A stretch of 64,000 nucleotides of DNA from Fictibacillus enclensis (GCF_001457035.1 NZ_KQ758618.1:682001-746000); one strand, 5' to 3'; positions 1-8,494 are shown, counted from the stretch's first letter. Notes: a model not told the origin generated them from the letters alone. Numbers and translations: made by a program.

Positions 1-227
1 GCGATATTTTTGGATCGGCACGTGAAAATGCCGGCAGTCTTTCCATTGAGGACCTGCAGAAACAAATTCCAAATGCAATGCTGTTGAGCGAAGAAGAAGT
101 AGGGATTCTCGAACAGCATAAAGATGGAATTCTTTTGTTCATGGGAGCGGGGGACATTCAAAAATTTCAAAAATCCTATGAAAAGACCGTGGAAGGTCAT
201 CAAGGGAAAAGCACACAAATTGGATAG
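1..227 (+). CDS. murC: UDP-N-acetylmuramate--L-alanine ligase, C-terminal end (partial)
   Basis: The first 227 bases hold the last 74 or so codons of a gene whose start lies outside the window; the frame begins at base 3. The residues DIFGSAREN followed near the end by [12 protein letters not shown] match the conserved C-terminal domain of MurC, the cytoplasmic ATP-dependent ligase that adds L-alanine to UDP-MurNAc in peptidoglycan precursor synthesis. Catalytic and ATP-binding parts are not visible. Its position next to ytxG agrees with the gene order I remember for Bacillus subtilis, although here an aminopeptidase gene sits between the two. It ends in a strong terminator. Confidence 0.9.
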   Translation, partial: DIFGSARENAGSLSIEDLQKQIPNAMLLSEEEVGILEQHKDGILLFMGAGDIQKFQKSYEKTVEGHQGKSTQIG

Positions 228-233
228 AAGCAA

Positions 234-262
234 AAAAGGAGGCTCAAAATGAGTCTCCTTTT
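234..262 (+). terminator. Rho-independent terminator of murC
   Basis: A 12-bp stem with one G-U pair (arm GGAGGCTC and GAGTCTCC plus flanking A and T tracts) and an AAAAT loop follows the murC stop by a few bases. Confidence 0.75.
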
Positions 263-278
263 CAATAAGTCTAAAAGA

Positions 279-309
279 AAAAAACGCCGGGTGCGAACCG
301 GCGTTTTTG
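279..309. terminator. Bidirectional terminator between murC and the M29 aminopeptidase
   Basis: AAAACGCCGG and CCGGCGTTTT form a perfect stem around a short loop, with A-run on one side and T-run on the other, so it can end transcripts from both converging genes. Confidence 0.85.
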
Positions 310-313
310 GGTT

Positions 314-1426
314 TTATTTAAGGTTTTCAGGATTAAGCACGTTAAGTTCAGGAAGAACGAAACGACCGTCTTTACGGATAAGAACATCATCAAAATAGAT
401 TTCCCCGCCGCCGTAATCCGGCCGCTGAATCATGACCATATCCCAGTGAATGTTGGACTCATTGCCGTTGTAGGCTTCTTCGTACGCCTGTCCTGGTGTA
501 AAGTGGAAGCTTCCGTCAATTTTTTCATCAAACAGAATGTCTTTCATCGGGTGCTGAATATAAGGGTTAACGCCAATCGCAAACTCACCAATATATCGGG
601 ACCCTTCATCGGTATCAAAAATTTTGTTGATTCGTTCGGAATCGTTGGCTGTTGCGTTTACAATTTTCCCATTTTCAAATGTCAGGGACACATTTTCAAA
701 TGTAAAGCCCTGATAAGGAGATGGTGTGTTATAGGTGATGGTTCCGTTTATGGAATCTCTGACAGGAGCTGTGTATACTTCACCATCCGGGATGTTCGCT
801 TCTCCTGCACATCGTACAGCAGGAATATCTTTAATGGAGAAGGTAAGATCAGTTCCTGGTCCCTTCAAATGGACCTTATCCGTGCGGTTCATCAAATCTT
901 CAAGAGATTTCATGGCTTCATTCATCTTGCTGTAGTCAAGGTTACACACCTGGAAATAGAAATCTTCAAACGCTTCGGTGCTCATGCTGGCAAGCTGTGC
1001 CATGGCTGCATTCGGATAACGAAGAACAACCCATTTTGTTTTCTTGATGCGAATTTCACGGTGCATGGCAAGCACCGTTTTTTCATATAATGCCATCTGT
1101 TCACTTGGAACATCGGACAATTCATTAATATTGTCGCCTGAACGAAGTCCGATATAGGCATCCATTTGAGCCATCAGGTCACCTTCATGCTTGGCGATGA
1201 TTTTCATCTGTTCTTCTGAAGCGTTCATGTACTGCTGGCGCATAACGGAATGGTCTTTCAGCAATACGAACGGAAAACCACCGGCTGCATAAGCTTCCTG
1301 CACGAGTGCATTCACAAGCTCTTTTTGAAAGCCAAAGTTTTCAATCAGAACTTTTTCTCCTTTTTGAAGATTAACAGAATATGTAATTAAGTTTTTAGCC
1401 AATTGCTGGATACGTGGATCTCTCAC
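314..1426 (-). CDS. ampS: M29-family metal-dependent aminopeptidase
   Basis: This 370-residue cytosolic protein belongs to peptidase family M29 (AmpS/AmpT/PepS), which releases N-terminal residues from peptides using a two-metal site. The visible family signatures are the C-terminal blocks CAGEANIPDGEVYTAP (metal-binding Glu), GEFAIGVNP (second Glu), HFTPGQAYEEA and NESNIHWDMVM (His and Asp ligands), all in the expected order. The N terminus MRDPRIQQLAKNLI is typical. Length is somewhat below the roughly 410 residues I remember for B. subtilis AmpS, but the protein looks complete. It stands alone, convergent with murC and divergent from ytxG, sharing the upstream region of about 190 bases. 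The symbol is used for the family; the exact orthologue is not certain. Confidence 0.88.
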   Translation of the reverse strand: MRDPRIQQLAKNLITYSVNLQKGEKVLIENFGFQKELVNALVQEAYAAGGFPFVLLKDHSVMRQQYMNASEEQMKIIAKHEGDLMAQMDAYIGLRSGDNINELSDVPSEQMALYEKTVLAMHREIRIKKTKWVVLRYPNAAMAQLASMSTEAFEDFYFQVCNLDYSKMNEAMKSLEDLMNRTDKVHLKGPGTDLTFSIKDIPAVRCAGEANIPDGEVYTAPVRDSINGTITYNTPSPYQGFTFENVSLTFENGKIVNATANDSERINKIFDTDEGSRYIGEFAIGVNPYIQHPMKDILFDEKIDGSFHFTPGQAYEEAYNGNESNIHWDMVMIQRPDYGGGEIYFDDVLIRKDGRFVLPELNVLNPENLK

Positions 1427-1517
1427 TGCAATTTCCCCCTTCTATATGGTGAATAAGCCTAACGTATTTATTCTAACGTAATTTAAATAATTTGTAATCT
1501 TCTAACCCTTGTCCTTA

Positions 1518-1546
1518 GCAGGAATTCTGAAAATAGTATAGAATAT
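1518..1546 (+). promoter_or_regulatory. SigH-type promoter of ytxGHJ
   Basis: GCAGGAATT, 11 bases, then ATAGAATAT matches the SigH consensus RnAGGAwWW - N11-12 - RnnGAATww at every constrained position. It lies about 70 bases upstream of ytxG. In B. subtilis the ytxGHJ operon is known to be read by SigH and SigB. Confidence 0.75.
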
Positions 1547-1555
1547 AGCATACAT

Positions 1556-1580
1556 GTTTAGTTTTATTGGCATAGGGTAA
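1556..1580 (+). promoter_or_regulatory. SigB-type promoter of ytxGHJ
   Basis: GTTTAG, 13 bases, then GGGTAA matches the general-stress sigma factor consensus GTTTAA - N12-15 - GGGWAW. It begins 10 bases after the SigH site, so the two promoters are stacked just ahead of the ytxG ribosome site. Confidence 0.8.
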
Positions 1581-1617
1581 TTTTAAAAGCATCTAACTCA
1601 GGAGGTGTCGTGGAAAC

Positions 1618-2076
1618 ATGAACATACTTATACCCATCAGTGTACTCATCATTGCCCTAGCTTTTGTCGTCCTAGTAATCTTCTTGGCACGTACGCTAAA
1701 ATCACTTACAGTAACGCTTGATAACGTGGCTAAGACTGTAGACGGCCTTGAAACTCAATTGAATGGTGTTACATCAGAGACGGCTCAATTGCTTCACAAA
1801 ACCAACAAATTGGCAGAAGATGTACAAACGAAAGCTGCTTCATTGAACACTGTGTTCTCAGCAGTGCAGGATCTTGGCAGTTCCATTCATAATGTCAACG
1901 AATCTGTACGCAAGGTCACAGAGAAAATCACAACAGGTGCTGAACGGCAGTCAGAAAATATTTCCCAGGCGGTTCAATGGGGAAATGTAGCCATCAACTT
2001 GTGGGAAAAGTGGAAAATCAAGAAAGCCGGCGTTGATTCTACGCAGCAAACATCCCAAAGAAGACAATATCAATAA
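1618..2076 (+). CDS. ytxG: DUF948 general stress protein YtxG
   Basis: The 152-residue product starts with one strongly hydrophobic membrane segment (about residues 3-25) followed by a long helical, coiled-coil-like region rich in Thr, Val, Glu and Gln, ending in a basic tail. This is the architecture of the DUF948 family, YtxG in B. subtilis, a membrane-anchored general stress protein of unknown biochemical role. It is first in an operon: ytxH begins 15 bases downstream with its own AAAGGAGGAG site. The start is set by AGGAGGTG ten bases before ATG. Expression in stress and at the end of growth is predicted from the SigB and SigH promoters just upstream. Confidence 0.9.
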   Translation: MNILIPISVLIIALAFVVLVIFLARTLKSLTVTLDNVAKTVDGLETQLNGVTSETAQLLHKTNKLAEDVQTKAASLNTVFSAVQDLGSSIHNVNESVRKVTEKITTGAERQSENISQAVQWGNVAINLWEKWKIKKAGVDSTQQTSQRRQYQ

Positions 2077-2090
2077 AGGAGGAGTTTAGA

Positions 2091-2522
2091 ATGAGTAACG
2101 AAAACAATAATCAAAACATCAACAGTAAAGATTTTATTATTGGAGCTCTAGTTGGCGGAATTGTAGGTGCAGCCTCCGCCCTCCTCATGGCGCCCAAAAG
2201 CGGCAAAGAATTGAGAAATGATCTTTCTGATCAAGCAGGTACGATCAGGGACAAAAGCACAGAATGGTCTTCAATGGCAAAAGACAAATCCTCTAATATT
2301 GCCCGCACCGTTTCTGAACAGTCCAATCAAGTAGCCGGCAAAGTGAAAGAACTTTCGACCAGCATACGCCGTGATTTGAACAATTGGAGAAACAAAGGAC
2401 AGGAGGTACTCGATGAGAGCGTTGATGCGTATGGTGAAATTACTACTCAAGTGGAAGAAGAAGCCACACGCCAGCCGGATCCTCTTGCAACGGAAGATGA
2501 TTTGGTAAAAAATAAGTATTGA
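2091..2522 (+). CDS. ytxH: YtxH-like general stress protein
   Basis: This 143-residue protein has the hallmark YtxH pattern: a short hydrophilic N terminus, a Gly/Ala-rich hydrophobic stretch DFIIGALVGGIVGAASALL at about residues 14-34, then the block MAPKSGKELRNDL and a long charged helical domain rich in Lys, Ser and Gln. YtxH proteins are general stress proteins of Firmicutes with no defined activity. It is the second gene of ytxGHJ. A terminator-like hairpin follows within 30 bases, which should lower read-through into ytxJ. Confidence 0.9.
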   Translation: MSNENNNQNINSKDFIIGALVGGIVGAASALLMAPKSGKELRNDLSDQAGTIRDKSTEWSSMAKDKSSNIARTVSEQSNQVAGKVKELSTSIRRDLNNWRNKGQEVLDESVDAYGEITTQVEEEATRQPDPLATEDDLVKNKY

Positions 2523-2544
2523 TTACACAAAATCAGATGAAGAT

Positions 2545-2573
2545 AAACGAAGAAGCATCCTTCTTCGTTTTTT
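2545..2573 (+). terminator. Terminator-like hairpin between ytxH and ytxJ
   Basis: AAACGAAGAAG, loop CATC, CTTCTTCGTTT and a further T-run form an 11-bp perfect stem. It lies inside the operon, so it may act as a partial terminator that sets a lower level of ytxJ. Confidence 0.75.
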
Positions 2574-2608
2574 CATGGATTTATGATTCACCCAGGGAGG
2601 AATTACAT

Positions 2609-2935
2609 ATGTCACTCGTTAAACTTTCAACTTCAGAGGAATTTAAACAGGCAGTTAGTGAAAATGAAAAATTGTTTTTATTAAAGAACAGCACAACATG
2701 CCCAATCAGCCATGCTGCGTTTCAGGAATACCAAAAGTTTGCCGCAGAGCAGGATAACCCCATTTTTTATTTGAACGTTCAGGAAGCCCGTCCGCTGTCT
2801 AATGAAATTGCGGAAAATTTTGGGGTGAAGCACGAATCACCTCAAGCCCTTCTTTTTGAAAAAGGTGAGGTGAAGTGGGATGCATCTCATTATTCCATTA
2901 CCTACTCATCGCTCAGTGAGCAGTTGGGCAAATAA
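2609..2935 (+). CDS. ytxJ: Bacillithiol system redox-active protein YtxJ
   Basis: The start is the ATG after GGAGGAATTACAT, giving 108 residues; an open frame extends further upstream but crosses the hairpin behind ytxH and has no ribosome site. The protein has a thioredoxin-like fold with the motif NSTTCPISHAA near residue 30, a single Cys-Pro in the place of the CXXC motif, and the cis-Pro-containing block HESPQALLF. This is the monothiol, bacilliredoxin-like YtxJ family, thought to reduce S-bacillithiolated proteins in the cytosol. It is the last gene of the stress operon ytxGHJ. The monothiol assignment is seen; the substrate is inferred from family annotation. Confidence 0.88.
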   Translation: MSLVKLSTSEEFKQAVSENEKLFLLKNSTTCPISHAAFQEYQKFAAEQDNPIFYLNVQEARPLSNEIAENFGVKHESPQALLFEKGEVKWDASHYSITYSSLSEQLGK

Positions 2936-2984
2936 TCGCTTTTATAGCTCTTTTCTTAAGCTTTACAATGTTGCTTTTTGAGTA

Positions 2985-3063
2985 GTTGATTTCCTGTTCC
3001 AGTATGCTCGCTTTCACCGGCGTAAACACCTGCTTTCGCAGGGCACCCTGCACTCCAATCAAC
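2985..3063 (-). repeat. Dispersed intergenic repeat, family A, short copy
   Basis: This 79-bp element is bounded by GTTGATT and AATCAAC inverted ends. Read on the minus strand it matches the element at 17557-17663, sharing the left end GTTGATTGGAGTGCA, the core AGGTGTTTACGCCGGT and the block AAAGCGAGCA, but it lacks about 28 internal bases. It is non-coding and sits between ytxJ and a T-rich terminator. Confidence 0.8.
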
Positions 3064-3116
3064 TAGATCGATGATGAAACTTAAAAGAATCTTCTCTTGG
3101 CAACAATCTTTTAGTT

Positions 3117-3146
3117 AAACCCCGGGGCGACTCGGGTTTTTTTTTA
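3117..3146 (+). terminator. Probable terminator downstream of ytxJ
   Basis: AAACCC and GGGTTT enclose a GC-rich loop and are followed by a run of nine or more T. The stem is short and imperfect. It ends the ytxGHJ transcript after the family A repeat, about 180 bases from the ytxJ stop. Confidence 0.5.
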
Positions 3147-3233
3147 TGGGTGCAGATGGTTTTCAAACGAAGGTCATAGGATTATAATGAAATTGCATGA
3201 CCCAAATTGTTTACAGAGCAGAGGAGAGATTAG

Positions 3234-4295
3234 ATGAGACAGAATACGTTAGATGAGCTGAGAGACCAGTTGGATGATCTGGATTTGCAGTTGATCGATC
3301 TTGTGAATCAACGAGAGATCCTGCTTCAAAAGAATAAGGATTTACGGCCGGAAAGGGCAGATAAGGTGCTTGAACGAATGAATCTCCATTCAAAAGGTGC
3401 ATTAAGCAAGGAAACTCTGATCGGCTTGTTCAAGCTGCTGGATCAGATTGGACCGGCCGGGAAGCCTGCTAAATTACCCGAACTTCTCGTATCACGAAAA
3501 AACAAACCGGAAAATACCGTCGTAACTGTTGCTGGAAAAGAAATTGGCGGTGGACAACCACAATTGGTTGCCGGCCCGTGTGCTGTGGAAAGTGCAGAGC
3601 AAGTGGACGCGGCAGCCGGGGCAGTCAAGGCCCGGGGCTTGCATTTTTTGCGGGGCGGAGCGTTTAAACCAAGAACATCGCCATATGATTTTCAAGGGCT
3701 CGGTGAAGAAGGCCTGCGGTTATTAAAGCAGGCAGGCAACCGACACGGGCTAGCTGTGATCAGTGAGATTGTGGATCCGAGAGATCTTGAAATGGCTGCC
3801 GGCTATCTGGATGTGATTCAGATTGGTGCCAGAAACATGCAAAACTTCGAGCTGCTGAAAGAAGCAGGGAGGACAAAAAAACCGATTTTACTAAAAAGAG
3901 GACTTGCCGCTACGATCGATGAGTTTATTCATGCCGCGGAATACATTATGGTCCACGGTAATGATCAAATCATTCTTTGTGAACGCGGTATTCGAACGTA
4001 TGAAAAAGCAACCAGAAATACGCTTGATATCACCGCCGTGCCCCTTCTAAAGCAAGAAACCCATCTTCCGGTGATGGTGGATGTTACCCATTCAACGGGA
4101 AGAAAGGATTTGCTGGTGCCGGCAGCCAAAGCCGCTTTGGCCATCGGAGCTGATGGCGTGATGGCCGAGGTCCATCCTAACCCGAAGCAGGCATTATCGG
4201 ATGCTTCCCAGCAAATGAACTTTACGGAATTTGAACACTTTGTCAATGAGCTCGAAAAGAGCGGTTTATATAAGCATAATAAAGTAATGGTATAA
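3234..4295 (+). CDS. aroA: Bifunctional chorismate mutase / 3-deoxy-7-phosphoheptulonate synthase
   Basis: The 353-residue protein fuses an AroQ-type chorismate mutase domain (about residues 1-85, with [15 protein letters not shown]) to a type I-beta DAHP synthase (about 95-353). The synthase joins phosphoenolpyruvate and erythrose 4-phosphate in the first step of the shikimate pathway. Visible motifs are [31 protein letters not shown] and VMAEVHPNP, which hold the metal- and PEP-binding residues. In Bacillus the mutase domain serves as an allosteric sensor of chorismate and prephenate. The order ytxJ, aroA, ccpA is the one I remember from B. subtilis, but a lipoteichoic acid synthase gene is inserted here. 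ATG follows AGAGGAGAG. Confidence 0.95.
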   Translation: MRQNTLDELRDQLDDLDLQLIDLVNQREILLQKNKDLRPERADKVLERMNLHSKGALSKETLIGLFKLLDQIGPAGKPAKLPELLVSRKNKPENTVVTVAGKEIGGGQPQLVAGPCAVESAEQVDAAAGAVKARGLHFLRGGAFKPRTSPYDFQGLGEEGLRLLKQAGNRHGLAVISEIVDPRDLEMAAGYLDVIQIGARNMQNFELLKEAGRTKKPILLKRGLAATIDEFIHAAEYIMVHGNDQIILCERGIRTYEKATRNTLDITAVPLLKQETHLPVMVDVTHSTGRKDLLVPAAKAALAIGADGVMAEVHPNPKQALSDASQQMNFTEFEHFVNELEKSGLYKHNKVMV

Positions 4296-4300
4296 GGATA

Positions 4301-4331
4301 AAGCCCTCTGTTAAATGGGGGCTTTTCTTTT
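4301..4331 (+). terminator. Terminator of aroA
   Basis: AAGCCCTC and GGGGGCTT pair over 8 bp with one wobble, followed by TTTCTTTT. The rest of the 290-base gap up to 4587 is AT-rich and likely holds the promoter of the next gene, but no site there is convincing. Confidence 0.7.
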
Positions 4332-4587
4332 ATATGGATGGCCAAGAATATTAAGGAAAGGTGTTTTGTGCAATTTGGAGGATAATGAAGCATAATAAAG
4401 GGATTTAAAGAATGACCTGTATGAGTTGGACACTGGTAGTTACAAAAGAAAATACCTAAAAGAATCACGATAAGAAGTTTTTTACTTCCTCATTGAACTC
4501 CGTATAATGGGTAGGGTGAACCTGAAACACTGCAAATGGGTCAATTTGTAGCGGGGTCATTTTCTTTTTTTTTGAGGAGGAAAATCA

Positions 4588-6504
4588 ATGATGAATAAAC
4601 TTGAACAACAAACGAACATACAAAATTCAACTAAACGATCTTTAAGCTTTTTTCTGCTGGCGGTTATCCTTCTTTGGGTAAAATCGTACATCGCCTTCAG
4701 GGTTGGATTGAACCTTGATCTTGAGAACGTGATGCAAGAGATCATCCTGGTGATTACACCGCTCAGTTCCGCATTGTTTTTCCTGGGGCTGAGTTTGTTT
4801 GCTCCGGCAAAGAGCAGGAATAAAGCGTTGCTTACGATTCATTTTATAATGTCCTTTATTTTATACGCCAATATTGTGTACCACCGGTTCTTTGATGACT
4901 TCATTACAATACCGGTCCTGTTTCAATTTAAAAACTTTGGCGATCTCGGCGGAAGTGCACAAAGCCTGATGCATCCGCTTGATATTTTATATTTTTTGGA
5001 CTTTCTACTGTTATTGACCATTGTATTAACCAAGAAAGTAAAACCTGTGGAAAAATTGAAAAAGAAAACCATTGGTCTTGTTTTTATTTCAGCACTCAGC
5101 ATCTTTTTGGCGAACCTTGGGATGGCGGAAATTCAGCGTCCCGAGCTGCTGACCCGTACATTTGACCGGGCCATTCTGGTTAAGCTGATGGGTGTTTATA
5201 ACTATCATGTATATGACGCGGTATTGAACACCAAGTCGTCTACACAGCGTGCATTAGCAGACAGTAATGATTTGGCTGAGGTGAAGAACTATTCGGATTC
5301 GCAATACAAAAAACCGGATCCAAAAATGTTTGGGGCGGCCAAAGGTAAAAATGTGATTCTTGTATCCATGGAATCCACCCAGAACTTTTTGATCAACAAG
5401 AAAATCAACGGTCAGGAAGTTACACCTTTCTTGAATGACCTGACCAAGAAAAGTTATTACTTTGATAATTTTTATCACAATACTGGACAGGGCAAAACGT
5501 CCGATGCGGAGTTTTTGATTGATAACTCGCTGTATGGACTGCCTGGAGGATCTGTATATTCAACGAAAGCGCAAAATAAATTTCATGCCACACCGGAGAT
5601 CGTGAAACAAAAAGGCTATAACCCGGTTGTGTTCCATGCCAACAACAAAAGTTTCTGGAACCGTGACATGATGTACAACACGCTAGGATATAACAAGTTT
5701 TACTCTAAGCCTTACTATAATGTGAACGATGAGAACTCGGTAAACTACGGCCTGAAGGATAAGGAATTTTTCAAGCAGTCCATGCCGATGCTTGAGAATT
5801 TGAAACAGCCGTTTTACAGCAAGTTCATCACGCTGACCAACCATCACCCGTTCATCTTGAACAATGAACAGGAGAAGAGCATCCAGCCGGCTGATACCGG
5901 AGATCCTACAGTAGATAATTACTTTGTAACTGCGCGCTATCAGGATGAAGCCTTGAAGCAATTCTTCCAGCAGTTGAAAGCTTCAGGACTCTATGACAAT
6001 TCTGTCATTATCCTGTACGGTGACCACTACGGAATCTCCGAGAACCATAATAAAGCAATGAGCAAAATCCTGGGCAAGGAAGTAACACCATATGAACACC
6101 TTAAGCTTCAGGAAACCCCTTTGTTCATCCATGTGCCGGGGCAAAAAGGTAAAGTAATGCATACCATCGGGGGAGAAATTGATTTAAAGCCAACGATTCT
6201 GCATCTGCTTGGCATTAAAACGAAAGGTGACATCCAGTTTGGATCTGACCTCTTTTCTCCGGACCGTGACGAATTTACAGTTCAGAGAGATGGCAGTGCC
6301 ATAACGAAAGACTATGTTTATGCAGGTGAAAAAGAGAAATGCTACAGACAGTCTGATGGGCAGGAGGTAGCGAATAAACTCTGTAAGCCTGCAAAAGAAA
6401 AGGCAGCCAAAGATCTGAACCTCTCTGATAAAGTGGTGTATGGTGACTTGCTTCGCTTCTTTAAAGATGGGAAAATTGTTAATCAGCAAGAATCAAACAA
6501 ATAA
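4588..6504 (+). CDS. ltaS: LTA synthase family membrane sulfatase-like protein
   Basis: The 638-residue protein has five N-terminal membrane segments (roughly residues 18-180) and a large extracellular sulfatase-fold domain. It polymerises glycerol phosphate from phosphatidylglycerol into lipoteichoic acid. The catalytic threonine lies in GQGKTSDAEF; other active-site pieces are SMESTQNF (metal Glu), FHANNKSFWNRD, NHHPF and YGDHYGISENH (Asp-His). An ALA sequence before DSN at about residue 220 is a good signal peptidase site, as used for releasing the enzyme domain in LtaS. Bacilli carry several paralogues (LtaS, YfnI, YqgS, YvgJ) and I cannot say which this is. The gene is monocistronic, inserted between aroA and ccpA. 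GAGGAGGAAAATCA precedes two adjacent ATG codons. Confidence 0.9.
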   Translation: MMNKLEQQTNIQNSTKRSLSFFLLAVILLWVKSYIAFRVGLNLDLENVMQEIILVITPLSSALFFLGLSLFAPAKSRNKALLTIHFIMSFILYANIVYHRFFDDFITIPVLFQFKNFGDLGGSAQSLMHPLDILYFLDFLLLLTIVLTKKVKPVEKLKKKTIGLVFISALSIFLANLGMAEIQRPELLTRTFDRAILVKLMGVYNYHVYDAVLNTKSSTQRALADSNDLAEVKNYSDSQYKKPDPKMFGAAKGKNVILVSMESTQNFLINKKINGQEVTPFLNDLTKKSYYFDNFYHNTGQGKTSDAEFLIDNSLYGLPGGSVYSTKAQNKFHATPEIVKQKGYNPVVFHANNKSFWNRDMMYNTLGYNKFYSKPYYNVNDENSVNYGLKDKEFFKQSMPMLENLKQPFYSKFITLTNHHPFILNNEQEKSIQPADTGDPTVDNYFVTARYQDEALKQFFQQLKASGLYDNSVIILYGDHYGISENHNKAMSKILGKEVTPYEHLKLQETPLFIHVPGQKGKVMHTIGGEIDLKPTILHLLGIKTKGDIQFGSDLFSPDRDEFTVQRDGSAITKDYVYAGEKEKCYRQSDGQEVANKLCKPAKEKAAKDLNLSDKVVYGDLLRFFKDGKIVNQQESNK

Positions 6505-6506
6505 GA

Positions 6507-6536
6507 GAAAGCCGGCTGAAATCAGCCGGCTTTCCT
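6507..6536 (+). terminator. Terminator of the LTA synthase gene
   Basis: GAAAGCCGGCTGA and TCAGCCGGCTTTC form a perfect 13-bp stem immediately after the stop codon, followed by CTGTTTT. Confidence 0.85.
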
Positions 6537-6719
6537 GTTTTGAATGGACTTTTAAGGATTGGAGAAAACTAAACAAGAAAGTTGGAAAATGTTCACTTTT
6601 ATACAGTGGAATATGGCAGTGTACGGGCTTTTCGTTGCCTAACAGCAGTCCTTTACTGTATGATAGCAATAACATTACATAACCTGTCTGGATTGTGGAA
6701 TTAAAGGAGGATTACTAAA

Positions 6720-7730
6720 TTGAATACAACAATTTATGATGTGGCACGTGAAGCAGGCGTCTCAATGGCAACTGTTTCCCGTGTCGTTAATGGAAACCCA
6801 AATGTTAAACCATCTACAAGGAAAAAGGTGCTTGAAGCGATTGAACGTCTAGGTTACCGACCAAACGCGGTGGCAAGGGGGCTTGCCAGTAAAAAGACAA
6901 CAACCGTCGGCGTGATTATCCCCGATATCGCGAGCATCTTTTTTGCGGAGCTTGCGAGGGGTATTGAAGATATCGCGACCATGTATAAATACAATATTAT
7001 CTTATGTAATTCTGACCAGAACAAAGATAAAGAAATTCATCTTTTAAATACATTGCTCGGAAAGCAAGTGGATGGCATCGTCTTTATGGGAGGTAAAATT
7101 ACAGATGAGCATGTGGAAGAATTTAAAAAATCTCCCGTGCCGATTGTAATGGCGGCAACCGTAGATATGAACAATGAAATCCCGTCAGTTAATATCGATT
7201 ATCAGCAGGCTGTGTATGATGCGGTTGAGCATCTGTTAAAATCAGGCCATGACTCAGTCGCGATGGTAACCGGCCCGCTGGAGGATCCCATCAACGGCTA
7301 TCACAAGTTCACAGGCTTCCGTAAAGCAATGGAGGATGCCGGGAAAAAGGTGGATGAAAAACAGATTTTTGTCGGCGATTACACGTATGATTCTGGAATT
7401 GAAGCCGTGGAAACCTTCCTTGAAAGCGGAAATGTGCCTACAGCCATTTTTGTAGGGACAGATGAAATGGCGCTGGGAGTTATTCATGGCGCACAGGATA
7501 AAGGAATCACAGTTCCTGGGGATCTTGAAGTGATCGGCTTTGATAATACACGACTGGCTACGATGGTAAGACCAACCCTTTCAACTGTGGTACAGCCTAT
7601 GTATGATATCGGAGCGGTTGCGATGCGTCTATTGACAAAGCTCATGAACAAAGAAAAAGTCGAGGAGAATACCGTTGTGCTTCCTCACCGTATTCAATTC
7701 AGAAATACAACAAAGAACAACGAACAATAG
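6720..7730 (+). CDS. ccpA: Catabolite control protein A
   Basis: A 336-residue LacI-family regulator. The N terminus carries the helix-turn-helix and hinge ([20 protein letters not shown], then the [15 protein letters not shown] hinge at about 45-62), followed by the periplasmic-binding-like effector domain. CcpA binds cre sites with HPr phosphorylated on Ser46 and controls carbon catabolite repression and activation. The very close match of the DNA-binding part and the aroA-ccpA-acu neighbourhood support the name. The start is TTG, set by AAAGGAGGATTACTAAA just before it. In B. subtilis ccpA is followed by motPS; here an MTA/SAH nucleosidase follows after 22 bases, probably on the same transcript. 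Predicted targets in this window include the megL cre. Confidence 0.96.
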   Translation: MNTTIYDVAREAGVSMATVSRVVNGNPNVKPSTRKKVLEAIERLGYRPNAVARGLASKKTTTVGVIIPDIASIFFAELARGIEDIATMYKYNIILCNSDQNKDKEIHLLNTLLGKQVDGIVFMGGKITDEHVEEFKKSPVPIVMAATVDMNNEIPSVNIDYQQAVYDAVEHLLKSGHDSVAMVTGPLEDPINGYHKFTGFRKAMEDAGKKVDEKQIFVGDYTYDSGIEAVETFLESGNVPTAIFVGTDEMALGVIHGAQDKGITVPGDLEVIGFDNTRLATMVRPTLSTVVQPMYDIGAVAMRLLTKLMNKEKVEENTVVLPHRIQFRNTTKNNEQ

Positions 7731-7752
7731 ACGCTACAGAGGTGTGAGAGTT

Positions 7753-8454
7753 TTGAGAATCGGTATTATTGGAGCGATGGATGAAGAAATCCATTATATG
7801 AAACAGGCTCTTGATATTTATGGGGAAAACAATTATGCGAAAACCACCTTCTATGAAGGAACCTACGCCAACAAAGAAGTCGTCCTTTGCAAGTCGGGTG
7901 TGGGAAAAGTGAATGCGGCAGTCGTGACACAGCTTTTGGTGGACCGGTTTAACGTGACACATATCATGTTTACCGGCGTCGCTGGGGCCTTGCATCCTGA
8001 GCTTGAAATTGGAGATATTGTGATTTCAACAAGTGCCATGCAGCATGATATCGATGCCTCCGCATTAAGTTCGGATTTTCCGCAAGGAACCATTCCCATG
8101 TTTAGGTATGAGTCGGATTTTGCGGCAGACCCAGGCCTTGTGGATCTGGCGGAAAAAGCAGCGGCAAAGGTATCCGGAGTTTCTGTCAGAAAGGGAAGGA
8201 TCCTAAGCGGGGATCAGTTTATTGCAAGCCGCACACTTGTGGAAAAGTATTATCAGCTTTTTGACGGTGCGTGCATTGAAATGGAAGGCTCCGCTGTGGC
8301 ACAGACTGCTTTTTTAAATGACGTTCCCTTTGTCGTGATCCGTTCGATCTCGGACAAGGCCAATGGCGAAGCAGCTGTCAACTTTACTGAGTTTACAAAG
8401 CTTGCCGCGAAGCGGTCTTCTGACATGGTAGAAGAGATGCTGAAAGCCATTTAA
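7753..8454 (+). CDS. mtnN: 5'-methylthioadenosine/S-adenosylhomocysteine nucleosidase
   Basis: This enzyme cleaves adenine from methylthioadenosine and S-adenosylhomocysteine, recycling methyl-donor by-products and feeding methionine salvage. Family motifs are IGIIGAMDEEI at the N terminus (catalytic Glu near residue 12), GVGKVNAA, FTGVAGAL, the purine-site block SGDQFIA, the ribose-site CIEMEGSAVAQ and RSISDKA with the catalytic Asp. I chose the TTG at 7753 because AGAGGTG lies 8 bases before it and the product (233 residues) then starts at the first strand, as in the family; a GTG nine bases upstream is the alternative. It lies 22 bases after ccpA and converges on acuC. The position is unusual compared with B. 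subtilis. Confidence 0.92.
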   Translation: MRIGIIGAMDEEIHYMKQALDIYGENNYAKTTFYEGTYANKEVVLCKSGVGKVNAAVVTQLLVDRFNVTHIMFTGVAGALHPELEIGDIVISTSAMQHDIDASALSSDFPQGTIPMFRYESDFAADPGLVDLAEKAAAKVSGVSVRKGRILSGDQFIASRTLVEKYYQLFDGACIEMEGSAVAQTAFLNDVPFVVIRSISDKANGEAAVNFTEFTKLAAKRSSDMVEEMLKAI

Positions 8455-8461
8455 TAATTGG

Positions 8462-8494
8462 AAAGACCTGATGCATGTTTGCGTCAGGTCTTTT
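8462..8494. terminator. Bidirectional terminator between mtnN and acuC
   Basis: AAAGACCTGA and TCAGGTCTTT form a perfect stem with a 12-base loop. The acuC stop codon lies inside the right arm. Confidence 0.85.

Noticed and set aside
446-1090. 214-codon open frame on the plus strand opposite ampS
   Set aside because: It is antisense to a clear M29 aminopeptidase, has odd Cys/Phe-rich composition, no ribosome site and no recognisable domain.
4522-4560. ECF (SigM/SigX) promoter before the LTA synthase gene
   Set aside because: TGAAAC is present but no CGTC/CGTA follows at 16-17 bases.
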